Below, piece after piece: positions 10,771 to 18,515 of a stretch of DNA of 64,000 nucleotides; the first letter of the stretch is position 1; each line of letters begins with the position of its first letter. The DNA comes from Rhizobium sp. ZPR4 (GTDB lineage Bacteria > Pseudomonadota > Alphaproteobacteria > Rhizobiales > Rhizobiaceae). The stretch is from positions 1 to 64,000 of the forward strand of contig NZ_CP157971.1 of assembly GCF_040215725.1 (NCBI RefSeq), written 5' to 3'. Made by a program: the position numbers and the translations under genes. The notes under the pieces are model-generated. The model had not been told where the DNA came from, did not search any database, and worked only from the letters and a program-made list of their open reading frames with translations.

Positions 10771-11773
10771 GGCTGTGATGGGCGAAGAGAATGTGGACGG
10801 CAAGCAAGCTTTCGAGGTTCACCCTGAACGCATTTACAAATATCGATCCTTCAGCAATCTGACGATCGAAATGCTGGTCGAGGATCAGCTCTTTTATGCC
10901 GATCCCAGCACATTCAATGATCCACTCGATACTCGACCGACACTGAAGGCAGACGTCGATGCCGTTGTGCTGCAGGAAATTCTCAGGACTTTCGTTGAAA
11001 GACGAACCACCGCGGAACTTCAGGCTGCTGCGAATACGATACGTTATCGAGGGCCGAAAACGATTGAGCACATTTTGAAGCTGGGAAGGCAGCAAGCAGA
11101 AAAATTGCTGCAAGAAGTCGCTTACAATGCGACAAACCCGGACTACGAAATGGAGAATCCCGACGTCTTCCTTTTGCGGCATTACGTGGAGCGCGAGCTC
11201 TTGCGACAATATGAAAAAGGTATCGTCTCTCTGAGTGAACGTTGGCAGTCCCCGCTGATGTGGAGCCACTACGGCGACCAACATCGGGGGCTGTGTGTCG
11301 GCTATTCCGTTCCGGCTAACGTCGAAGACGAGGTGCGCAAGGTAAATTACGGTGGTGGGCGCCTGGTCCTGGCGAGTGCGGTTTCGGCGATGCTACGAGG
11401 GGATGCAGGCGCTCAGCGGCAAGTCGATGATTTGGTTCTGCTACAGAAGGCGCCGGATTGGAGCTATGAGTGCGAATGGCGTCTTATCGGTCGTCGGGGC
11501 GCACAGGACTCGCCGCTTGAGATGGAGGAAATTATCTTCGGGATGCGGTGTGGCGTTGCCGTAAAGTACGCCATCGTGAAGGCGCTTGAGGGGCGACAAC
11601 GCCCCATACTATTTTACGAAATGCATGAGGACGAAGGTACGTTCGATCTGTTGCGAAGGCCGTTGGATGTCGACGAGCTTGCTGTCAATCTTCCTAGACG
11701 GGCGCGTCACTATATCGAAATGTTCGATCAGATCGCGGAGATTGAGCCGGTCGACGGGGCGATCGAAAGCTAA
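10763..11773 (+). CDS. DUF2971 protein, third gene of the Argonaute operon
   Basis: This 336-residue protein has the DUF2971 hallmarks: IYKYRSF near residue 25, FNDPLDTR near 52, [16 protein letters not shown] near 170 and SYECEWRLI near 235. The ATG at 10763 lies eight bases inside the end of the Argonaute gene (ATGTCTGA overlap), so it depends on the same transcript and probably on coupled translation. The molecular function of DUF2971 is not established as far as I know; it recurs in phage-defence contexts. Known SPARTA systems have two genes, so this third coupled gene is unusual. It may be an additional effector, a regulator or an immunity-like factor. Confidence 0.8.
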   Translation: MSEAVMGEENVDGKQAFEVHPERIYKYRSFSNLTIEMLVEDQLFYADPSTFNDPLDTRPTLKADVDAVVLQEILRTFVERRTTAELQAAANTIRYRGPKTIEHILKLGRQQAEKLLQEVAYNATNPDYEMENPDVFLLRHYVERELLRQYEKGIVSLSERWQSPLMWSHYGDQHRGLCVGYSVPANVEDEVRKVNYGGGRLVLASAVSAMLRGDAGAQRQVDDLVLLQKAPDWSYECEWRLIGRRGAQDSPLEMEEIIFGMRCGVAVKYAIVKALEGRQRPILFYEMHEDEGTFDLLRRPLDVDELAVNLPRRARHYIEMFDQIAEIEPVDGAIES

Positions 11774-11834
11774 TTGGCAGCTACGATAAGGTAGTTTCCC
11801 TCGGGTCATGACCATCGTCTCGGGTGTTTAGTCC

Positions 11835-12203
11835 TCAGATCCTCCAATAACGCGGAGCGACCTTTGGCAGATTCGGGGGAAGACCTTCGAAGCCGCGGCT
11901 CTTGTAGAGGTGTGCGAAGCCGGCTTGGTCGGCGCCTGCAAGCGCGAACAAGATTGTGTTTTCGTGCTCGACGCACAGGGCATTTATAGGAGCGGCGAGC
12001 GCTTTTAGTCGCCGGAGAGTCTCACCGGGAGGCGTATTCAGCGCCTCCGCAAATTCGATCAAATCGAATTCCGCAACTCCGCAGCTTCCGATGTCGCCGT
12101 GGCCGTTATTTGCTAGCGACTGCACAACGGCGTAGGCCAGCCGATCCTCAACGGTTTGAAGTACATCGAACTCCAAACGTTCCTTCAATCTCAGCGCTAC
12201 CAT
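11835..12203 (-). CDS. hypothetical protein, 122 residues
   Basis: A soluble protein I do not recognise. It has a helical N-terminal part (VALRLKERLEFDVLQTVEDRLAYAVVQSL) and a helix-turn-helix-like stretch around FDLIEFAEALNTPPGETLRRLKAL that could bind DNA. I chose the ATG at 12203, with GGGAG about eleven bases upstream; an in-frame TTG at 12224 would add seven residues. It is convergent with the DUF2971 gene, ending 62 bases from it, and lies downstream of the PIN toxin pair on the same strand. Possibly a small regulator of the defence island. Confidence 0.5.
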   Translation of the reverse strand: MVALRLKERLEFDVLQTVEDRLAYAVVQSLANNGHGDIGSCGVAEFDLIEFAEALNTPPGETLRRLKALAAPINALCVEHENTILFALAGADQAGFAHLYKSRGFEGLPPNLPKVAPRYWRI

Positions 12204-12315
12204 GTCGTGACGTTCTCCCGGCAAACCGAACGTAGAAGCTTCTGATGTAGATTGATACGCTTACCTCGATCGGTTGCAAGCGCGCACTGGCGAGAAAGCG
12301 AGCGCGCGAGACGCG

Positions 12316-12744
12316 CTAGCACTCTATGAGCGACAAGTAGTTGGGGCGGCCGGCCATTTCAACCATAACGCCATCGCGCGAAACGATCGGAATCTTTTTC
12401 ATTCGGGCGGTGGCGATGAGATAGCAGTCACCCGGATCCTTGTGACCGGTGAAAGAAACCACCTCTGCCGCTTCGATCGCGATTTTCTGGCTAATTGGAG
12501 CAATCTTTGCGGTCGTTTCGCGGATCGCATCCCGGAACCACTTGCCAGCAGAGCCCTGGCCAAGCTGAGGGGCGTTGTTTCGCTTTCGGGCTGCCAGAGA
12601 CAGTTCCCACGCCGTAATTGGCGACACGTAAAGTGTCCCCGCGTCCTGGCTCTCACCGATTGCAATAAGCGCTTCGTAGCTCAGCTCCTGTTCACCGCTG
12701 ACGAGCCAATAGAGGGCATGCGTGTCCAACAAGATGCCAGCCAC
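12316..12744 (-). CDS. PIN-domain ribonuclease toxin (VapC-like)
   Basis: 142 residues, the usual size for a single PIN domain. The N-terminus ILLDTHALYWLVSG carries the first metal-binding Asp. SPITAWELSLAARK contributes the Glu, and KDPGDCYLIATARM contributes the distal Asp residues. PIN toxins of this DTHALYW subgroup cleave RNA and are held in check by a small partner. Its start lies six bases after the stop of a 55-residue gene on the same strand, the expected antitoxin-toxin order. Function as a toxin is inferred from family and context. Confidence 0.85.
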   Translation of the reverse strand: MAGILLDTHALYWLVSGEQELSYEALIAIGESQDAGTLYVSPITAWELSLAARKRNNAPQLGQGSAGKWFRDAIRETTAKIAPISQKIAIEAAEVVSFTGHKDPGDCYLIATARMKKIPIVSRDGVMVEMAGRPNYLSLIEC

Positions 12745-12750
12745 GAAAGG

Positions 12751-12918
12751 TTAGCCCTTGCGCTTCAGGGTTTGGGAGGCGATAGGCTTCGTCAGATCAA
12801 CGCCCTTCTTGATCTGAAATTCACTGCCCTTCAATGACCCTGCGCCGCGAACGGTGACAAACTTGCCCGTCTTCGCGTTGCGTACAGTTACAGTAGTTTG
12901 CGCTGTCGTTTTTGCCAT
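12751..12918 (-). CDS. small putative antitoxin paired with the PIN toxin
   Basis: A 55-residue basic protein starting MAKTTAQTTVTVRNAKTGKF at the ATG at 12918. An upstream in-frame extension to 13035 encodes no plausible protein, so I rejected it. The sequence is rich in Lys/Thr/Val and has a beta-strand character (VTVRNAKTGKFVTV). It ends immediately upstream of the PIN gene. Its size and position fit an antitoxin, though it does not show a clear AbrB, Phd or ribbon-helix-helix motif. Confidence 0.6.
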   Translation of the reverse strand: MAKTTAQTTVTVRNAKTGKFVTVRGAGSLKGSEFQIKKGVDLTKPIASQTLKRKG

Positions 12919-13082
12919 GGACTGAATATAGCATCTTTCCGAAGATATGCGAGGTCTACCGAAGCGTTTTCGCCCACGCCGATCGAGCGAGTTGAGATTA
13001 TTCGCGTCATGGACAGCCGGCGCGGTCTTCCACATCTTCCATGGGTAATTGAAATTTGCAGCAAGCTTTCACCGCATCGGCC

Positions 13083-14786
13083 TTAGTCAGCCCTGGCCTG
13101 ACGACTGGCCCAGTACGACGTGTATTTTGGTCCTTTGGAATCGGGCGGCGAGGGGGGCTCGTGAATCAAAACAGGCACCGGCGCGGGAAGGTCTGGCCCG
13201 ACGATTATGGCTTCACCAGGCGCGAGAGTCGGGATAAACAGAGCGGCGTTGCGATCAAGGTCGCCGCAGGCCTTCTCGACCGCATTGCGATCTTCTTCAT
13301 TGGTCAGGCGATGCACAACAAATGTGCCAAGTTGGCTGAGAACGTCGGCCGGAATATCGCGAGGGCGCTGTGTGGCAAGGATGGTGGTCAGCCCGTATTT
13401 GCGGCCTTCTTTGGCTATAAGCCCAAACGCTTCAAGTTTCACGCTGGCGTATTCGTCGCCGATTGTTCGGCCTAGGAATTGGTGGGCTTCATCGAGCAGC
13501 GTGATCATCGGCTTGTCGCGAAAGGTGTTCTGCCGGGCGCGGGCCAGGAGAAAGCGCCCGATGACGTTCATAAGGATTTCGCGCGTGTTGTGCTCGAACC
13601 GGACGTTTTTGAAGGAAATGCGGAGGATATCCTGGTCTTCGGAGGCGAAGAACGCTTCCAGAACCGCGACTAAGGACTGTCCGCCCTTGCCGAATAGGCA
13701 TTCAAGCTCAGGGGAGTGGATCAACGTGCGCATTCGCGCGATCAGGCTTTCGCAGTAGCCGACGGCCTGCTCATTGACCTTGCCCCAGTGAGTCGGGTTG
13801 TCCCAATCCGTCGGCTGGACGCACTCCTGCTGAACCTGGTCGGGAAGGTTATCAATGTCGAACTGGCAAAGCGGGCTGTGAATGACGTCGCTGTGCACTT
13901 CCAAAGCTTTCAGGAAGGGCCGGCGATCCTTCTGCTTCTTAAGGAGCAGCTTTTTCTCATAGATCGTCACGCCTTCAAGCTGTCCCTCACTTTTCTTAAC
14001 AAGCTTTAGGCTCTTGATCGCTTCGCGGAGTTTCGGGCCTTGACTTTGGCCAGATGGGCGAAACAAAGCAAACAGATCGTCCTCGGTCATGAACTGGTAG
14101 GGGAAATGAACCTGCTGACTGCCGGCTTCTTCGTGGTCGAAGGCATAGTGCGCCGATATGGCGGGAATTTCTGCGAATTCGCCGGTGGGATCGAAAAGAA
14201 TGCACTTGCCGCCAGCGGCTTTGATCTGCTGGAGTATGGTGGCCAGGGTCCAGCTCTTGCCGCCGCCCGTGGCGCCAAACACGCCGCAGTGGCGGCCGAA
14301 GAGCTTCTCAGGCGGCAAGCGCAAATGCACAGCGCTGCCCGCATCGAGCGTGCCGATGTCAAGCGCGCTAGTGCCGCTCGCCACCAATGAATTTGCCATC
14401 AGCTCACCAAACGTGGACGGGTCCGCGAGGTAAACCGCGTCACCGACGCGGGGATGGTGGCGGATGCCACGCATGAGTTTGTTCTGTCGCTGATCTACCG
14501 AGGCCAGCAATTGCACCCTGCCGACTGGGTGAGGCTCGGGCTGCGTGCCCAGAGTCGGCTCGACGGTCAGTCGTTCTGCGTCGGGCAGTTTGACTTCGAC
14601 CAGTCGGCCTAGGAGCTTGACGAGCTCGCAATCCACGAACACGAAGTCCCCAACTGCGCCGCGTGCAAGCGCGCGTCGCTCTGGTCGAGCGGTGGCATAA
14701 GGCAAGTTCACTTGCACCGTTGACGCAGTCACGACGGAAATCGTGCCGACGTAGCGATCCGGATCAACTAGGCTGTGTTTGATCAC
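13083..14786 (-). CDS. HerA-family hexameric ATPase/translocase (SIR2-HerA defence)
   Basis: This 567-residue protein opens with a HAS-barrel-like region (DRYVGTISVVTASTVQVNLP) typical of HerA. Walker A GATGGGKS is at residues 171-178, Walker B ITLLDEAHQFLG near 430, and an arginine-containing segment ILATQRPRDIP follows. HerA proteins are ring-shaped DNA-pumping ATPases of the FtsK/VirB4 class. The start ATG overlaps the stop of the SIR2 gene by four bases (ATGA), so the two are translationally coupled. SIR2 plus HerA is a known anti-phage pair in which the complex degrades NAD on infection. The assignment to that system follows from domains and gene order. Confidence 0.88.
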   Translation of the reverse strand: MIKHSLVDPDRYVGTISVVTASTVQVNLPYATARPERRALARGAVGDFVFVDCELVKLLGRLVEVKLPDAERLTVEPTLGTQPEPHPVGRVQLLASVDQRQNKLMRGIRHHPRVGDAVYLADPSTFGELMANSLVASGTSALDIGTLDAGSAVHLRLPPEKLFGRHCGVFGATGGGKSWTLATILQQIKAAGGKCILFDPTGEFAEIPAISAHYAFDHEEAGSQQVHFPYQFMTEDDLFALFRPSGQSQGPKLREAIKSLKLVKKSEGQLEGVTIYEKKLLLKKQKDRRPFLKALEVHSDVIHSPLCQFDIDNLPDQVQQECVQPTDWDNPTHWGKVNEQAVGYCESLIARMRTLIHSPELECLFGKGGQSLVAVLEAFFASEDQDILRISFKNVRFEHNTREILMNVIGRFLLARARQNTFRDKPMITLLDEAHQFLGRTIGDEYASVKLEAFGLIAKEGRKYGLTTILATQRPRDIPADVLSQLGTFVVHRLTNEEDRNAVEKACGDLDRNAALFIPTLAPGEAIIVGPDLPAPVPVLIHEPPSPPDSKGPKYTSYWASRQARAD

Positions 14787-16069
14787 GACGGCACTCCGTC
14801 GCCGAAACCTCGCGCAGCCTGCATTCGGTCAAGATGGCGTTCGCGTTCGGTTTGCGCAACAAGATCGGGGATGGCGAGTGCCAGATCCTCAAAGCGTCCG
14901 CTGAGCAGCGAGATACGTTGATCGCCAATCCGCGCCAAGTGTTTGAACCTTTCGAAATAGTCGCTGATATGCTCGCGCACCGGGCTTTCCCCGGCGACGG
15001 TATGATCGCTTTTCTCCAAGACATCGTCTCTGAGAAAGGCCACGTCACACACGATCAGCTTGAGGCTCATATTGGCCTCCAGTGCTGCCATCACTGGCTT
15101 GCTTAGGTGGTCGTCGTTGAAGCCGAAGCCTGAGACGATCAGGGCGGTATCCGGCTCGCGCAGCGAGCTTTGAAACGCGCCCATCATATCAAGATAAGGA
15201 GGCTCAAACGCTTCCTGGTATTTGCTGTCGCGCGGAAAGATCAGGAGAGGGGTTTCCGAGCCTTCAGTCCGCACGATATCGGCACCGCTTCGCTTCCAGT
15301 CGATCGAGCCGTGGAGTTTGTAGAGATGGAAGACGTTCTCGATATAGTCAGGCCCCTCCTTGGCATTCTCGCGGCGGACGATGTCGTGCGAGAAATGGCC
15401 GCGATCATAGATTTGCGGCATGGAATGGGAAAAGCCATCGATGATGGAGAAGCGCTGTGTCCGTGCGGCGTATTCAAAACACAAATCGTAGTTGGTCGTG
15501 AAAAATTTGGCGCGCGGCTTACGCACGCCGCGCCGCGCGATCTTACGGATGATCGTGCCGTGCGCCTGGAGGTTCGTATCCTTGTTGACGAAGCTGACGC
15601 GCTTGGAGATCGCCTTCTCGGCGGTATCAATGAAGTTCGTGATTTTGGCGCTCTGGGCGTTGTCGAAGAGCTCGACATAGATTTTGCATTGGGTCAGCAA
15701 TTTCTCAATGTTCTTGCCAATGTCCTTGGCTTTGGGGATGAGCTTGATCACTTCCTGGAATGTGTCGTCGGTGGCTGCGGTTTTGACCGCATCCCAAAGG
15801 TCGCCCATGCCGGGCGCGGTGAGAGCGTTCGGTGCGGTATTTCGTGCGCAGAATGATGCGCCGGCCCCGGTCAGCACAATCAGGTTCGAGGCGTTCATGG
15901 CGACGCTCAACGCAAGATCGATATCGCGGTTGGCGCCGAAACTGGTAGTTTTGCCATCGCCGTCAACTTGATCGGCGAACTGAACCCAACCCTTGGCGGG
16001 AATGAACAGGCGCAGGTTATCGGCAGATGCCGGCAAGACGTCCCAATATCCCAACGAATGTCCCCTCAT
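14783..16069 (-). CDS. SIR2-domain protein of the SIR2-HerA defence pair
   Basis: This 428-residue protein has a Sir2 NAD-binding site: NLIVLTGAGASF at about residues 62-73, FFTTNYD near 190, LYKLHGSIDW near 245 and LIVSGFGFNDDHL near 310. These are the motifs of the NADase-type bacterial SIR2 effectors. The first 50 residues precede the fold and may contact HerA. It is the upstream gene of a two-gene minus-strand operon with herA. The predicted role is NAD hydrolysis leading to abortive infection. The ATG at 16069 is the most upstream start that fits. Confidence 0.88.
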   Translation of the reverse strand: MRGHSLGYWDVLPASADNLRLFIPAKGWVQFADQVDGDGKTTSFGANRDIDLALSVAMNASNLIVLTGAGASFCARNTAPNALTAPGMGDLWDAVKTAATDDTFQEVIKLIPKAKDIGKNIEKLLTQCKIYVELFDNAQSAKITNFIDTAEKAISKRVSFVNKDTNLQAHGTIIRKIARRGVRKPRAKFFTTNYDLCFEYAARTQRFSIIDGFSHSMPQIYDRGHFSHDIVRRENAKEGPDYIENVFHLYKLHGSIDWKRSGADIVRTEGSETPLLIFPRDSKYQEAFEPPYLDMMGAFQSSLREPDTALIVSGFGFNDDHLSKPVMAALEANMSLKLIVCDVAFLRDDVLEKSDHTVAGESPVREHISDYFERFKHLARIGDQRISLLSGRFEDLALAIPDLVAQTERERHLDRMQAARGFGDGVPS

Positions 16070-16349
16070 TTGCGATTGAATACGATACGCGCTATGCCCG
16101 TCATCAGAGCATCGCCGCAGACTACACGTCAGAAGAAAATGTGTAAGCGTCTGCTGATAGATATTTGCGTAATTTACCTGTCGAAAGACGTTGGCATTTT
16201 TGTATGAGCAAATGGTCCCGTCTCATTGAGGCGGAATAGTCGCGAAGGTCCCGGCCTCTGCATGAGTCGATACATGGACTTTTGCAACGTTCGAAAGTCA
16301 GGATTTGCGACAGATCCTCGCCCGAATGGCTTGCGGCTCTCGTATAGCC

Positions 16350-16546
16350 TTGCTTTTTGAATTCCAAGATCGCGGAGCTGATCGACGCAAGACAAAGGTG
16401 CTCTCCACTTCACTGGAACCTATCGCCGTCACACCCTAGCCGGCGTTGGCCACAACGTTCCGCAGGAAGCACCGACGATATTTGCAGATGCAGTCCGTGA
16501 CTTGCCCGGTGCGATAGCTGCGGGATTCAAGACGCGGCTACTGTAG
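16350..16546 (+). pseudogene. alpha/beta-hydrolase C-terminal remnant
   Basis: The 468-base gap between the SIR2 gene and the next small gene contains a recognisable C-terminal stretch of an alpha/beta hydrolase. From 16409 the plus strand reads FTGTYRRHTLAGVGHNVPQE and continues to a stop at 16544-16546. The catalytic-histidine motif GVGHNVP is typical of small hydrolases. Just upstream, in another frame, ADRRK matches the expected preceding segment, so there is a frameshift as well as loss of the N-terminal part. No intact gene is present. I see nothing else in 16070-16350. Confidence 0.5.
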
Positions 16547-16810
16547 TTTTGCCTCGATAGCGCGCCCGACAATGGTCAACTGAAGTGTCGGCTGCCCGCC
16601 GATGAAGCTCTCTTCCACCAGCTCCATCATTTCCAGGCGCTCGACCAGCTTTCCGGACAGACGCTTGTCTCCAACCAGCCATCCTTTACCAGCTTTGCGC
16701 TGGCGTCGAAAAAATACGATCGCGTGTAGCGCGTCGCGTTGGCTCCGGGTGAGGCTCTTTGCCGTCTCGGCTGGACCGGGGCGCTCGAGGGAGGGCAGCA
16801 CAAGCCTCAC
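16538..16810 (-). CDS. hypothetical protein, 90 residues, winged-helix-like
   Basis: A small basic protein with the look of a winged-helix domain: SLTRSQRDALHAIVFFRRQRK, then SGKLVERLEMMELVEESFIGGQP and a short C-terminal strand-helix. Its start overlaps the stop of the 82-residue gene upstream by four bases, so it is the last member of a three-gene unit (17307 to 16538). I do not recognise the family. A DNA-binding or adaptor role is only a guess. Confidence 0.55.
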   Translation of the reverse strand: MRLVLPSLERPGPAETAKSLTRSQRDALHAIVFFRRQRKAGKGWLVGDKRLSGKLVERLEMMELVEESFIGGQPTLQLTIVGRAIEAKLQ

Positions 16811-17055
16811 TCCTTCACGTCTGTTGACGGGGTCGCAGCGGCCGGCCAGTCGTTCGCTGGCTCCTCAAGGTCTTCAGCCGGATCGGGGTCACAGTCGTAA
16901 GCAAGGCGATGTTTTGCAATGACGTCTTGAAGCGTTTCGATCACCGTGGCCGTTCCATGGCCCTCATTCGCGAACCGGTCGATAATCTCGGCGACAAGAT
17001 CATCCAGACGCTGGAACAGGGGTTCGGCATTGTCGGGTCCTTCTGTCACGATCAT
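16807..17055 (-). CDS. hypothetical protein, 82 residues
   Basis: A small acidic protein. The helical N-terminal half (FQRLDDLVAEIIDRFANEGHGTATVIETLQDV) resembles a short four-helix-type adaptor. The tail is Pro/Ala/Glu-rich (DPDPAEDLEEPANDWPAAA). It is seven bases downstream of the 81-residue gene and overlaps the 90-residue gene by four bases. Family not recognised. Tight spacing supports real co-translation. Confidence 0.5.
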   Translation of the reverse strand: MIVTEGPDNAEPLFQRLDDLVAEIIDRFANEGHGTATVIETLQDVIAKHRLAYDCDPDPAEDLEEPANDWPAAATPSTDVKE

Positions 17056-17061
17056 CGCTCC

Positions 17062-17307
17062 TTAGATATCTACGCGTCGCTGCTGCCAGTCTTTGTATGG
17101 CGCCAATAGCTGTCCGGGAAATCGCTCTTCGATCGCGGTTTCGACCATGGCGATCCTGACAAAGACCTCGCTACTGTCACGGTCTTCGGAGGGGATATTT
17201 TCGCTTTCGTCTTCGAGTTTCTGCATCAGCGCAAATAGTTCTTCGTCGGTCATCGCGGAAAGCTGGTCCGCGAGCTCCGCGACATCAAAATCTTGTCCCT
17301 CTGCCAT
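17062..17307 (-). CDS. hypothetical acidic protein, 81 residues
   Basis: A small acidic protein with helical character: LADQLSAMTDEELFALMQKLEDESE, then RIAMVETAIEERFPGQLLAPYKDWQQRRV. It follows exonuclease III by about 44 bases on the same strand and begins the three-gene small-protein unit. Family unknown to me. Its position beside repair genes suggests the unit may belong to the repair block rather than to the defence island. Confidence 0.5.
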   Translation of the reverse strand: MAEGQDFDVAELADQLSAMTDEELFALMQKLEDESENIPSEDRDSSEVFVRIAMVETAIEERFPGQLLAPYKDWQQRRVDI

Positions 17308-17351
17308 TGTCTGCCTGCTCCTTTGTCATCGATGGGTTTGGCGATAACGGC

Positions 17352-18128
17352 CTAATCATCATCCAGTTCGATCCAGACAGGCGCGTGATCACTGGTGTGC
17401 TTCCATGCCCGCGCAAACTTGTCGACGCCACAGGCTTGCAGTCCTTCCCGCAGTGACGGGCTGAGCAGGAAATGGTCGATGCGAAGGCCGGCGTCTCGGG
17501 CGAAGGCGTTGCGGAAATACTTCCAGAACGTATAGATCCGCTCTTCCGGATGCAGCAGCCTGACGGCGTCCGTCCAGCCCATGGCAACGAGCTCGGCATA
17601 GGCGGCCCGTACTTCCGGCCGAAACAGGGCATCGTCGCGCCAGCGCTCGGGCTTGTAGACATCGAGATCGGTCGGCATGACGTTGAAGTCTCCGACAAGG
17701 GCGACCGGCACATCGAGCTCGAACAGTTCCGCCGCATAGGAATGCAGCCGCTCGAACCAGCGGAGCTTGTAGTCGAACTTCGGCCCAGGTGCCGGATTGC
17801 CGTTCGGAAGATAGAGGCAGCCGACGATCATGCCATCGATGGCCGCCTCGATGTAACGGCTGTGACTGTCATCAGGATCGCCCGGAAGGCCGCGGCGTGT
17901 CTCGCGCGGTTCCTGATCCCGGACAAGGATCGCCACGCCATTCCAGGATTTCTGTCCATGCCAGATGGCGCCATAGCCGGCACGCTCGATCTCACGGCGG
18001 GGAAACTTCTCGTCCGGCGCCTTCAATTCCTGCAGACAGACGACATCAGGCTGCGCTTCGGCCAGCCACCGCAGCAGGACCTCGAGCCGGCCATTGATGC
18101 CGTTGACGTTATAGGTGGCGAGCTTCAC
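17352..18128 (-). CDS. xthA: exodeoxyribonuclease III
   Basis: 258 residues, the standard length for ExoIII/AP endonuclease of the EEP fold. Motifs in order are TYNVNGINGR (N-terminal Asn), VVCLQELK (metal-binding Glu), LVGDFNVMPTDLDVY (Asp/Asn pair), RIDHFLLS and TSDHAPVWIEL (catalytic His). It removes 3' blocks and cleaves abasic sites in base-excision repair. The start is a GTG at 18128. The 58-residue gene just upstream ends 12 bases away and probably shares its transcript. The neighbouring Ku and ligase genes on the other strand make this a local repair cluster. Confidence 0.93.
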   Translation of the reverse strand: MKLATYNVNGINGRLEVLLRWLAEAQPDVVCLQELKAPDEKFPRREIERAGYGAIWHGQKSWNGVAILVRDQEPRETRRGLPGDPDDSHSRYIEAAIDGMIVGCLYLPNGNPAPGPKFDYKLRWFERLHSYAAELFELDVPVALVGDFNVMPTDLDVYKPERWRDDALFRPEVRAAYAELVAMGWTDAVRLLHPEERIYTFWKYFRNAFARDAGLRIDHFLLSPSLREGLQACGVDKFARAWKHTSDHAPVWIELDDD

Positions 18129-18140
18129 TAAGCGTTTCCG

Positions 18141-18317
18141 TCAGTGCTTGCGGTCACCCTTGTCGCCCTGGCCGGGCTTCGCATCATGCTTCGCGTCGTG
18201 GCGAGCGTCAGCGGACAGCGACCGCGAGACGTCGACGCTCTCCTTGAACTTGCCTTCCTTGTCACGGCGGACATAACGCTTGTCGGTTCCGGTATCGATC
18301 AGTTCACGTTTGCTCAT
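18141..18317 (-). CDS. small hydrophilic protein, 58 residues
   Basis: A short gene read directly from the minus strand. It begins MSKRELIDTGTDKRYVRRDK and ends in a lysine/aspartate-rich tail with two DAKHDAK-like repeats. A good Shine-Dalgarno (AGGAG) stands seven bases before the ATG at 18317. It ends 12 bases upstream of xthA on the same strand and is divergent from the Ku operon. No transmembrane segment or known domain. The highly charged, low-complexity make-up suggests an intrinsically disordered or nucleic-acid-binding peptide. Confidence 0.65.
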   Translation of the reverse strand: MSKRELIDTGTDKRYVRRDKEGKFKESVDVSRSLSADARHDAKHDAKPGQGDKGDRKH

Positions 18318-18515
18318 GGCAGGACTCCTCCGTGGTTGTTCCAGGAAGAAACGCGCGTGGCCACGAAAAGATGCACCGGAAGCAAGCGTCTAGCGCAGAC
18401 TCGCAAAACGAGCACCGCAATCCGCCTAAGCCCCTGAAAAATGATTCGTTTCGACTCGGAACAATTACATTCTGATTCGCTTGAATCGCTTAGGTTGCGT
18501 CAGGAGTTCTGCGTC

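Noticed and set aside
15170..15856. Long plus-strand frame of 228 codons opposite the SIR2 gene
   Set aside because: It is antisense to a clear SIR2 protein with catalytic motifs, has no recognisable domain and no ribosome-binding site; it is a shadow of high-GC codon bias.
16122..16413. Two overlapping minus-strand frames of about 80 codons after the SIR2 gene
   Set aside because: No domain, poor start signals, and they lie across the decayed hydrolase region.
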